NCBI GenBank assembly: GCA_002353825.1
Contig: DEKJ01000021.1
Coordinates: 94,819 to 102,058, forward strand
DNA from: Prevotella sp. UBA2725
GTDB lineage: Bacteria > Bacteroidota > Bacteroidia > Bacteroidales > Bacteroidaceae
Direction: 5' to 3'
Length of the DNA stretch: 7,240 nt
In this document: one piece after another, positions 1 to 5,386 of the stretch
How the letters are laid out: every line of letters starts with the position of its first letter
How positions within the stretch are numbered: position 1 is the first letter of the stretch
Notes under the pieces: generated by a model
The model's input: the letters and a program-made list of their open reading frames with translations, nothing else
What the model was told of the DNA's origin: nothing
Database searches by the model: none
Translations under genes and position numbers: made by a program

Positions 1-1892
1 CCGCCCTCATAGAGATAACGGCTGTCATACTGCATGAAGTTGCGCAGGTTGTTGTATCCGGGTCGGGAGGTCTTCATGGTGTAAGACAACTGCCATGACC
101 ACAAGTTCTTATCCCATGACAGCGAGAGGTTGGGAAAGATGTTGCCATAGCGCCGGCTCGGCTCCTGCTCCCGTTTGCCGAAGCTGTAGTAGTCGGTCGT
201 GACATGCTCGTAGCGCAGTCCAGCGTCGAGCTCATAGTGGCCGAAAGGCAGGGAGAAGTCTGCGAAGCCCGCAATGTTTGCCTCGCAGAGCTTGGTGCTG
301 GAGGCAGGCACATAATTCTCGTTGTTGACATAAAAGCCCACACTCTTCGTATGCGTATATTCCGAGCCGAAGGAGAGCGTGCCCTTCCCCACCGGGTAGG
401 TCACGACGAGCTTCCCGGCCCACAGGTCGCTGCGCTGTCCACCGTTGCTCGCCACGTCGCGGTTGCCTAATTCCGTACTGTTCTCCGTGCTCTGCTGGCT
501 CAGCATATATTTCATGTGGAGGTAAGAGGCATTGAAGTCGATGCTCCAGTTGCCGAGCTTGCCCGTATAATAGAGGTTGGCCTCGTTGCGTGGTCCCACA
601 TCCCTGTGCTGGCGCTGGCTCTGCAGGATGGAACCCTCATAGGCACTGTTGCGCGTGATATTCTGGATACTGTTCGCATCCATGTTGCTTGACAAGGTCT
701 TGTAGAACGAATAACTGCCGCCGATGGAATTGTCTGCATTGAAGTCGTAGCTCAGGCGGAAGGTCTGTGACAGCACGTTCTGCCGGAAAGCGTCGTTGAA
801 ATGCTGGTCGATGTTGATGATATTGTCCTTAGGCATGAGCGTGTAGCCCGCGTCGATGTTCTCTTTGAACACTTGGCTATAGAGAAACGAGGTATTCGAC
901 AACTCCAGCCCTTTGATCCGGTATTTGATGGTAGCTTGGTCATATCCTGCCCACATCGTGTTGTATTTTGCGTTGGCATCATTCCTTACGCTCCATCCCT
1001 CGCCCGTTGGCTTACGGGTACGGATGCGGATTACGCTCTTTACCGTGGCATCATACTGCGAGCCGGGGGCGGTGATGACATCCACGTTCTTGATGTTCTC
1101 TGACTTCAGTTCCGTCAGTTCGCGGTTGTCAGTCACCTTCTTGTTGTTGATATAGATGAGCGGTGTGCCCTTGGCAAACACCTTGATGTCGGAGCCCGAT
1201 GCCGTGACGCGCGGCAGCTGCCCGAGCACATCGACGGCGGTGCCCATCTTGCTCAGCACCGAGTGCTCTACGTCAATGGTCATACCACCCTTTGCGGCAC
1301 GATACTGTGGTCGTTGTGTCTTCACCGTCACCCCTTTCAGCGTATATCGGTCGGCATGCAGGCGTATGGTGCCGAGATCGGGCGAGGCGGCAGTCCACAG
1401 CTTAGACTTATAGCCCACATAGGTCACCTTGGCGATGACGCGCCGGGCATTGCAGGGAATGACGAAATAGCCACTCTCGTTGCTCACGCCACCAGCAAGA
1501 AACGAGGAGTCGGTGGGAGAGAGCAGCACCACGTTGGCATACTCGGCGGGCTCCCCCTTGTCGTCTACCACGCGGCCTTTATACCTCAAAGCCGTCTTCT
1601 GCGAGCACTCCACGTTGATGATGCTGTCGCCCACCATCGTCATCGAGATGGGATAGAAGCCGATGAGATGGCGGATGGCTTCGGGAATCGTTGCGCCCTT
1701 GATGGCGGCGGTCACGCGAAAGTCCTCTAAGTCGTTGTAGATGAAGTTGATGGTGTAGCGATGGGTCATGCCACCGAGTTGCTGCAAAGCCGTGGGCATC
1801 GTCACGTTGTGGAAGTCGCGGCTCACGCGCTGGGCACGGACTTGAACGGCACCTAACAGGAGAATATATAATAATAAGTGTATCTTTCTCAT
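1..1892 (-). CDS. STN-containing outer-membrane beta-barrel receptor (TonB-dependent receptor-like), C-terminus beyond window
   Basis: The frame is open for 630 codons from ATG 1892 to the left edge, so the stop lies outside. Residues 1-20 are a signal peptide (MRKIHLLLYILLLGAVQVRA, cut before Q21). Domains follow in order: an STN (secretin/TonB short N-terminal) domain at about 26-95; a carboxypeptidase-regulatory-like beta-sandwich at about 104-180 (YKGRVVDDKGEPAEYANVVL, ending in a YVGYKS strand); a plug at about 204-292 with TPLIYINNKKV and the NVDVITAPGSQYDAT stretch typical of the OMP_b-brl_3 family; then barrel strands. Such proteins usually have about 750-800 residues, so roughly 150 are missing. 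The start is fixed by the upstream anti-sigma-like gene, whose TAG ends two bases before this ATG, implying coupled translation. An STN domain in a receptor encoded with an ECF sigma factor points to signal transduction as well as, or instead of, transport. The ligand cannot be told, and no SusD-like partner is visible. Confidence 0.93.
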   Translation of the reverse strand, partial: MRKIHLLLYILLLGAVQVRAQRVSRDFHNVTMPTALQQLGGMTHRYTINFIYNDLEDFRVTAAIKGATIPEAIRHLIGFYPISMTMVGDSIINVECSQKTALRYKGRVVDDKGEPAEYANVVLLSPTDSSFLAGGVSNESGYFVIPCNARRVIAKVTYVGYKSKLWTAASPDLGTIRLHADRYTLKGVTVKTQRPQYRAAKGGMTIDVEHSVLSKMGTAVDVLGQLPRVTASGSDIKVFAKGTPLIYINNKKVTDNRELTELKSENIKNVDVITAPGSQYDATVKSVIRIRTRKPTGEGWSVRNDANAKYNTMWAGYDQATIKYRIKGLELSNTSFLYSQVFKENIDAGYTLMPKDNIINIDQHFNDAFRQNVLSQTFRLSYDFNADNSIGGSYSFYKTLSSNMDANSIQNITRNSAYEGSILQSQRQHRDVGPRNEANLYYTGKLGNWSIDFNASYLHMKYMLSQQSTENSTELGNRDVASNGGQRSDLWAGKLVVTYPVGKGTLSFGSEYTHTKSVGFYVNNENYVPASSTKLCEANIAGFADFSLPFGHYELDAGLRYEHVTTDYYSFGKREQEPSRRYGNIFPNLSLSWDKNLWSWQLSYTMKTSRPGYNNLRNFMQYDSRYLYEG

Positions 1893-1894
1893 AG

Positions 1895-2626
1895 CTATTC
1901 AACGTTAAGGGTGTCACCATTACGTGTAATGGTAATCTGCTGGAAGCCGTTGAGGATGACAATGTTGGCGTCAATGGACTTAGCCTGGTCCCACTCAAAG
2001 TGCAGGCGGATGGTCTTGGCGGTTGCGGTGCTGTAGACGACTTTCAATCCGTAGTACTTCCCCATAGCAGAGAGGATGTCGGACAAAGTGGTGTTGTCGA
2101 AGACCTTGACAACGGGCGCCGGCTTCTTCGTCTCCTGCTTTGGCGCAAGGCTGTCGGCAGTGGAGGCAGTGTCATGCGGCACCGCCATGACGGGAGCGCG
2201 CTGCGCCACCTCTGGCTTCTCTGCGACAAAAGGACTGCTAATCCAACCTAACCGCGTCATGGCGGCAAAGGCCACACCGGCAAGGAAGACACAGCCAAGG
2301 AAGACTGCTGCCACACGCAGCCAGCGGGGAACGCGATGATGGGAGGGCTGGGCGGAGGGGTGAGACTCGACGGATGACAAGCCACTGGAAGCCGTTTCAG
2401 GTTCATTGGAACGGGAACTGTCAGGATGCGACAGGCTGAACGTCTTCCATGCTTTCTCCACGTTGATGTCCTCGTCTTCGGTCCGCGCTTCCATGAGGGC
2501 GCGCTTCATTCGAGCGAGCGGTCGGGCATCGCGTATGATTTCACAGAGCTCCTCGTCGGTGTAGTGCTCGGGATGCTCCTGTGCGTCAAGGAGACGCTTG
2601 ATTTTCTCTTCGTCGGAATAATTCAT
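1895..2626 (-). CDS. Single-pass membrane protein with C-terminal DUF4974/STN-like domain, probable anti-sigma factor of compact FecR type
   Basis: This 243-residue protein has an acidic cytoplasmic N-terminus (about 1-65, beginning MNYSDEEKIKRLLDAQEHPE), a Ser/Pro-rich linker (about 66-98), one membrane helix (about 102-124, WLRVAAVFLGCVFLAGVAF), a Pro/Ala/Lys-rich periplasmic linker, and a C-terminal domain (about 173-243, from VVKVFDNTTLSDIL to GDTLNVE) that looks like DUF4974, the STN-like tail of Bacteroidetes FecR proteins. Family members are usually about 320-400 residues with a FecR beta domain between helix and tail; only about 45 residues are present there, so that domain appears to be absent. 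I chose ATG 2626 because it overlaps the sigma-factor stop as ATGA; the frame is open 20 codons further upstream, but that stretch lies inside the sigma gene. The inferred role is to hold the sigma factor at the inner membrane and relay a signal from the receptor. Anti-sigma activity is inferred from position and architecture. Confidence 0.85.
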   Translation of the reverse strand: MNYSDEEKIKRLLDAQEHPEHYTDEELCEIIRDARPLARMKRALMEARTEDEDINVEKAWKTFSLSHPDSSRSNEPETASSGLSSVESHPSAQPSHHRVPRWLRVAAVFLGCVFLAGVAFAAMTRLGWISSPFVAEKPEVAQRAPVMAVPHDTASTADSLAPKQETKKPAPVVKVFDNTTLSDILSAMGKYYGLKVVYSTATAKTIRLHFEWDQAKSIDANIVILNGFQQITITRNGDTLNVE

Positions 2627-3114
2627 GGCTCTGGGGTATTGATGTTTTCTTTCAACACTTTGACGATGTGCGACAGATGTTTCCACACGGCGATGCGGCT
2701 CGTGCCCGTCTCGGCGCAGATAGCTCTATAGTCCTTGCCGTCGAGGAAGCGCAGGGTGAAGAGGTGCAGTTCCTGCTGTGAGAGCAGTGTGTGGGCGAGT
2801 TGGCGCAGCTGTTTGAGTCGTCGCTCGTCGTCCAGCCAGTCATCACCGTCGTGCAGTTCGTCGGTATAGAGGCGGAGAATGCGCTCGTGGATGCTCTTAT
2901 CGCGCAGCCGTTTCAGACAGCGGTTGCGCACGGCCACCATCAGGTATCCCTCAGCCGAGGCGGGCAACAGCTCGGTGTTGCTCTCCAACAGATGGGCGAA
3001 GACCTCACTCACCACGTCCTCGCTCTCCTGCCCGTCGTAGAGCAGGGAGCAGGCCACACTGTACATGCGGCGATAGTGTTGGCGGAAGAGCTGTTCAACG
3101 TGCTGTCTGTCCAT
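2623..3114 (-). CDS. ECF-type RNA polymerase sigma-70 factor
   Basis: This 163-residue protein has the standard ECF length. Sigma region 2 lies at about 10-72 (QHYRRMYSVACSLLYDG, then SEDVVSEVFAHLLE and a basic YLMVAVRNRCLKRLRDK segment). Region 4 lies at about 104-158, with the helix-turn-helix in DYRAICAETGTSRIAVWKHL. Region 3 is absent, as expected for the ECF class. It would direct RNA polymerase to a small regulon, probably including the downstream receptor. It starts 62 bases after the ATPase stop, and its TGA overlaps the ATG of the next gene (ATGA), so sigma and membrane partner should be translated together. No convincing TTG/TAnnTTTG promoter or intrinsic terminator is visible in the 62-base gap, so it may use its own unrecognised promoter or be reached by read-through from the ATPase gene. 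A Shine-Dalgarno site is not evident, which is common in Bacteroidetes. Confidence 0.95.
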   Translation of the reverse strand: MDRQHVEQLFRQHYRRMYSVACSLLYDGQESEDVVSEVFAHLLESNTELLPASAEGYLMVAVRNRCLKRLRDKSIHERILRLYTDELHDGDDWLDDERRLKQLRQLAHTLLSQQELHLFTLRFLDGKDYRAICAETGTSRIAVWKHLSHIVKVLKENINTPEP

Positions 3115-3176
3115 CGTCTGTCTCGTGTCTTTTTATTATCAATACCCTTCAGCGAAGAGAATGTTAACCCCTTGAG

Positions 3177-4481
3177 CTAAAAAATCCCGTTCAACAGCTT
3201 GGTAATGGCATAAAGCGGAACGTTGGTCATCCATTCTTGTCGCTCATAGCCTTTCATGGAAAGGCGGAGGCCATGGAGGTGTTCGTCAGGATGTCTACCG
3301 ATGTATGTGGCCATCGACTTAGCCCTGACATTCTCTTCCGCCTTTACTTCGATGGGAATCGCCCCGTCCATATTCTCCACTACAAAATCAATCTCTGCCG
3401 GTGTCGTCTCGCTGCTCCAATAATAAGGTGTCAACCCGCTGGCCACGAGTTGCTGCATAACGAACTCCTCGGTGAAGGCCCCCTTGAACTCCGTAAACAC
3501 GTTGTTGCCCACCAGCATTTGCTTGGGTGAAGCCCCTACCATGCACCCCAAAAGTCCACAGTCGGCGAGGAAGAGCTTAAAGGCACTGAGGTCTTCGTAG
3601 AACTTCACCGGCATTTTGATTTCCTTCACCCTTGGGACGCGACAGACGATTCCGGCATCTACGAGCCATTGGATGGCGAGCTCGAACTCTTTAGCTCGCG
3701 CTCCTTTCTTTATGGCACCATAGATAAACTTCTTGTTCTCCTTAGCCAATTGTGAGGGAAGACTATCAAGTACCTGCCCGATACGCATGCTTTCCGTAGG
3801 CGTGGTATGCTTGGAGATGTCGTTGCGATAGGCATTGAGAATGTCTTGTTGCAATTGTCTCACTCTCGTCTGATCATGTCGGGTAACAAAGTCGGCAACG
3901 ACTTCCGGCATTCCTCCTACGAAGTAATACTGTCGTAGCTGTTCTTTCAGTTTGGATGCGAAGGATTCTATTAAAGTCCAATCACCTTTCTGTACCACTT
4001 CATACAATTGTGGCGCGCTGGCAAGGAGAAACTCGCCGAAGTCCATCGGATGGATATGAAGCATGTCTACTTTGCCCACGGGAAACGATTCTCCGTGGCC
4101 TAACGTGATGCCCAGTAACGATCCTGCGGCCACCACATGGTATTGAGGAGCATTCTCTGCAAAGTATTTCAGGCTGTGCAGTCCACGCTCAACTTGCTGT
4201 ATCTCGTCGAAAACAATCAACGTCTTACCAGCTTCTGGCTTCACGCCCGTAATGGTCTGCACGGAAAACAGAATGCGGTTGATATTGTAGTCTTCAGTGA
4301 AGAGATGGGTGGCCAGAGGCTCTGCATCACAGTTGACATAGGCAACATTGTCGAAGCATCGCCTTCCAAACTCTTTCATCAGCCAGGTCTTGCCTGCCTG
4401 CCTAACACCAAGCAATAGCAAAGGCTTGTGCCCCGGTCGATCTTTCCATTTAATCAACTCTGAGAATAGTTTTCTTTCCAT
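3177..4481 (-). CDS. AAA family ATPase with C-terminal DUF4143 (PD-(D/E)XK-like) domain
   Basis: This 434-residue protein has an N-terminal AAA_14-type P-loop domain: Walker A GVRQAGKT at 25-32, Walker B LIVFDEIQ at 88-95, and a probable sensor strand VVAAGS at 116-121. A helical middle (about 180-300) leads to DUF4143 in the C-terminal third, where E338, then AEIDFVV (D365) and IPIEVKA (E378, K380) resemble the core of a PD-(D/E)XK nuclease fold. Length is normal and nothing seems missing. The cellular role of this family is not settled; ATP hydrolysis and possible nucleic-acid binding or cleavage follow from the folds only. I chose ATG 4481 (MERKLFSELIKWKDRPGHKP), where family members usually begin. 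An in-frame TTG at 4514 is rejected because it is the end of the -7 promoter box. The gene is preceded by a 33-base repeat array and is followed after 62 bases by the sigma factor gene. It is likely an accessory gene inserted beside the receptor locus. Confidence 0.93.
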   Translation of the reverse strand: MERKLFSELIKWKDRPGHKPLLLLGVRQAGKTWLMKEFGRRCFDNVAYVNCDAEPLATHLFTEDYNINRILFSVQTITGVKPEAGKTLIVFDEIQQVERGLHSLKYFAENAPQYHVVAAGSLLGITLGHGESFPVGKVDMLHIHPMDFGEFLLASAPQLYEVVQKGDWTLIESFASKLKEQLRQYYFVGGMPEVVADFVTRHDQTRVRQLQQDILNAYRNDISKHTTPTESMRIGQVLDSLPSQLAKENKKFIYGAIKKGARAKEFELAIQWLVDAGIVCRVPRVKEIKMPVKFYEDLSAFKLFLADCGLLGCMVGASPKQMLVGNNVFTEFKGAFTEEFVMQQLVASGLTPYYWSSETTPAEIDFVVENMDGAIPIEVKAEENVRAKSMATYIGRHPDEHLHGLRLSMKGYERQEWMTNVPLYAITKLLNGIF

Positions 4482-4511
4482 CTTAGCTGCATATCTTTGT
4501 TTATCTACATG

Positions 4512-4542
4512 CAAAGATACACTTTTTTGAGGGTCTAATCAA
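4512..4542 (-). promoter_or_regulatory. Bacteroidetes-type promoter of the intact AAA ATPase gene
   Basis: Reading on the minus strand, TTG (4542-4540) is followed by exactly 20 bases and then TATCTTTG (4519-4512), a perfect match to the Bacteroidetes -7 consensus TAnnTTTG with normal spacing to the -33 element. Transcription would start around 4505, giving a leader of about 24 bases before ATG 4481. The box directly abuts the proximal copy of the 33-base repeat array, so the spacer between -33 and -7 is repeat sequence. The match is read from the sequence; activity is inferred. Confidence 0.7.
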
Positions 4543-4635
4543 TAAAAGTCTACACTTTTTCGAGGGTTCAATTAGCCAAAGTCCACACTTTTTCGAGGGT
4601 TCAATCAACCAAAGTCTACACTTTTTCGAGGGTTC
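4519..4635 (-). repeat. Tandem 33-base repeat array upstream of the intact ATPase (three full copies and one partial)
   Basis: Head-to-tail copies occupy 4519-4551, 4552-4584 and 4585-4617, with an 18-base partial copy at 4618-4635. On the minus strand each ends in CCCTCGAAAAAGTGT (CAAAAAAGTGT in the copy next to the gene). Compared with copy 4585-4617, copy 4552-4584 differs at 3 of 33 positions and copy 4519-4551 at 5 of 33. There is no unique spacer between copies, so this is a direct tandem array and not CRISPR. The copy nearest the gene is the most diverged and merges into the promoter. Each junction recreates a degenerate -7-like string (TAGACTTTG, TGGACTTTG, and finally the good TATCTTTG). 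Confidence 0.95.
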
Positions 4636-4655
4636 GTTAAGTTTCGGATTTCTTT

Positions 4656-4680
4656 CTTCATGATATAGTCATTCATGAAG
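4656..4680. repeat. 8-base perfect inverted repeat in the spacer between the divergent arrays
   Basis: CTTCATGA (4656-4663) and TCATGAAG (4673-4680) are exact reverse complements around a 9-base loop. It lies in the spacer between the two arrays, nearer the intact ATPase. It could be an operator for a dimeric regulator or an element end; short inverted repeats of this size also arise by chance in AT-rich DNA. Confidence 0.5.
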
Positions 4681-4695
4681 TAGCCGTTGCCGATG

Positions 4696-4717
4696 TCGTT
4701 AGCGTTTCTGATAACGA
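4696..4717. repeat. 6-base inverted repeat in the array spacer
   Basis: TCGTTA (4696-4701) and TAACGA (4712-4717) are exact reverse complements separated by 10 bases, close to the midpoint between the two divergent arrays. It is short and may be chance, but with the neighbouring 8-base inverted repeat it makes the spacer a candidate protein-binding region. Confidence 0.3.
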
Positions 4718-4796
4718 AGGAAGTGGCACTGGAGAGTCGAGGCGTTGTACCCTGTCCTTATTTTGAAGAAAATTCTACAGAGCGATTCAAAATGAC

Positions 4797-4905
4797 GGAA
4801 AAGTGTAGTTTTTGGAGGTCTAAAATGATGGAAAAGTGTAGTTTCCGCTTGCTTATTTCGTAGGAAAAGTGTATTTTGCAAGGGTAAAAACCAAGGAAAA
4901 GTGTA
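4797..4905 (+). repeat. Second 33-base-period array, plus orientation, upstream of the truncated ATPase
   Basis: The 11-base core GGAAAAGTGTA occurs four times, at 4797-4807, 4830-4840, 4863-4873 and 4895-4905, with start-to-start steps of 33, 33 and 32 bases. The sequence between cores varies, unlike the near-identical units of the opposite array, but the core and the period match that array read on its own strand (AAAAAGTGT every 33 bases). The last core ends three bases before the ATG at 4909. The array thus points into its ATPase gene exactly as the minus-strand array points into the intact one. Confidence 0.85.
4849..4878 (+). promoter_or_regulatory. Probable promoter of the truncated ATPase gene
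   Basis: TTG (4849-4851) is followed by 20 bases and then TATTTTG (4872-4878), one base short of the TAnnTTTG consensus. The spacing and the placement on a repeat core (GTGTA running into the -7 box) are the same as in the promoter of the intact ATPase on the other strand. Transcription would start near 4885, with AAGGAAAAG ahead of the ATG as a possible ribosome-binding stretch. It is less certain than its counterpart because the -7 box is imperfect. Confidence 0.45.
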
Positions 4906-4908
4906 TCT

Positions 4909-5070
4909 ATGGCATTAAGAAGGAAAATAGAGCAAGACATAAGAGCTTATTTGTCAAGTGATTCCAATAAGATGATGATTATAGACGGTGCCCGTCAGGT
5001 AGGCAAGTCCTTAATGTCTATCTCACCTTTTTCTGGGTCTTGGCAGCCATCATCAAATATCTGCAGATAA
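4909..5070 (+). pseudogene. Truncated AAA family ATPase, N-terminal P-loop fragment
   Basis: ATG 4909 opens a 53-codon frame. Residues 1-34 (MALRRKIEQDIRAYLSSDSN followed by KMMIIDGARQVGKS) are the start of an AAA_14/DUF4143 ATPase with its Walker A motif GARQVGKS at 27-34. Family members continue after this motif with helix and strand residues; here the frame turns into unrelated low-quality sequence (LMSISPFSGSWQPSSNICR) and stops at 5070. Intact relatives exceed 370 residues, so over 90 percent is gone. The break falls at about 5010, where the downstream DNA becomes the tail of a membrane-protein gene in a different frame. It belongs to a different subfamily from the intact ATPase at 3177-4481, sharing only the motif pattern. 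A deletion or failed insertion is the simplest explanation. The start region, promoter-like site and repeat array are still intact. Confidence 0.8.
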
Positions 5071-5186
5071 CGATCGTCGACGTGAAGAGTGGCAGTCCGA
5101 CAAAGATGCTGCTGAAGAACCGGTTTATCCAGTTGTGTATCCTCGGTTGGGTAGCCTCTTTCTTCTTCCTTATCTACATCGCCTGA
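5010..5186 (+). pseudogene. C-terminal fragment of an unidentified membrane protein
   Basis: From about 5010 a second plus-strand frame reads LNVYLTFFWVLAAIIKYLQI, then TIVDVKSGSPTKMLLKNRF and IQLCILGWVASFFFLIYIA before TGA at 5184-5186. It shows two hydrophobic segments split by a short basic loop, as at the end of an inner-membrane protein. There is no start codon or ribosome-binding site of its own, and it begins where the ATPase fragment ends but in a different frame, so it is a remnant brought in by a deletion or rearrangement. I cannot name the parent family. The left limit is approximate. Confidence 0.5.
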
Positions 5187-5307
5187 ATCAACCTCCTAAC
5201 CCTTCAAGTCCTTGTCGGTCATGGCAGCCACGCAGGAGTCAGACGCTGACCTCGAAGCATGTGCACTTTGTCATCAACACCCATTTGCATTTTGTGTTAG
5301 AACATAT

Positions 5308-5349
5308 AAAAAAGCGAATATCGGAATGTCTCCCGTTATTCGCTTTTTT
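5308..5349 (-). terminator. Strong intrinsic terminator of the right-hand receptor gene, potentially bidirectional
   Basis: Thirteen bases at 5308-5320 (AAAAAAGCGAATA) pair perfectly with 5337-5349 (TATTCGCTTTTTT). After a T-T mismatch, CGG (5322-5324) pairs with CCG (5333-5335), closing an 8-base loop. The A-run on one side and T-run on the other give a U-tract whichever strand is read. It sits 38 bases beyond the stop of the receptor gene at 5387, so its main job should be ending that transcript; it would also stop transcription from the truncated ATPase side. Confidence 0.9.
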
Positions 5350-5386
5350 AGTGTATTACAAGTCGCATCGCAGGGACTGTTTGGCT

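Larger units (their letters stand above)
4605..4757 (-). other. Orphan 50-codon open frame without upstream start, possible gene remnant
   Basis: Between a TAA at 4760-4758 and a TGA at 4607-4605 one minus-strand frame is open and reads with protein-like composition (GQGTTPRLSSATSFVIRNAN, then DIGNGYFMNDYIMKKEIRNL, then TNPRKSVDFG). The first ATG is two thirds of the way in, so it is not a normal gene. Its last codons run into the distal copies of the 33-base array, so the seed of the repeat may be the end of a former coding sequence. I do not recognise the family. It may equally be chance. Confidence 0.3.

Noticed and set aside
1263..1730. Plus-strand open frames opposite the left receptor gene
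   Set aside because: They are shadows of the high-GC receptor gene, whose minus-strand frame is uninterrupted and has clear STN, regulatory and plug domains.
2627..2686. A 20-residue N-terminal extension of the membrane partner upstream of ATG 2626
   Set aside because: It lies entirely within the sigma-factor gene, while ATG 2626 gives the standard ATGA overlap and a start typical of the family.
4482..4514. An 11-residue N-terminal extension of the intact ATPase from a TTG at 4514
   Set aside because: The TTG is the last three bases of the -7 box TATCTTTG, which would put the start upstream of the predicted transcription start; ATG 4481 matches the usual family start.
4519..4905. The repeat arrays as a CRISPR locus
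   Set aside because: The minus array is contiguous without spacers, the plus array conserves only an 11-base core, repeats are not palindromic, and no cas gene is present.
4699..4940. Two minus-strand 60-codon frames across the plus-oriented array, with a repeating TLF peptide pattern
   Set aside because: The pattern reflects the 33-base (11-codon) DNA period read antisense; there is no independent sign of coding.
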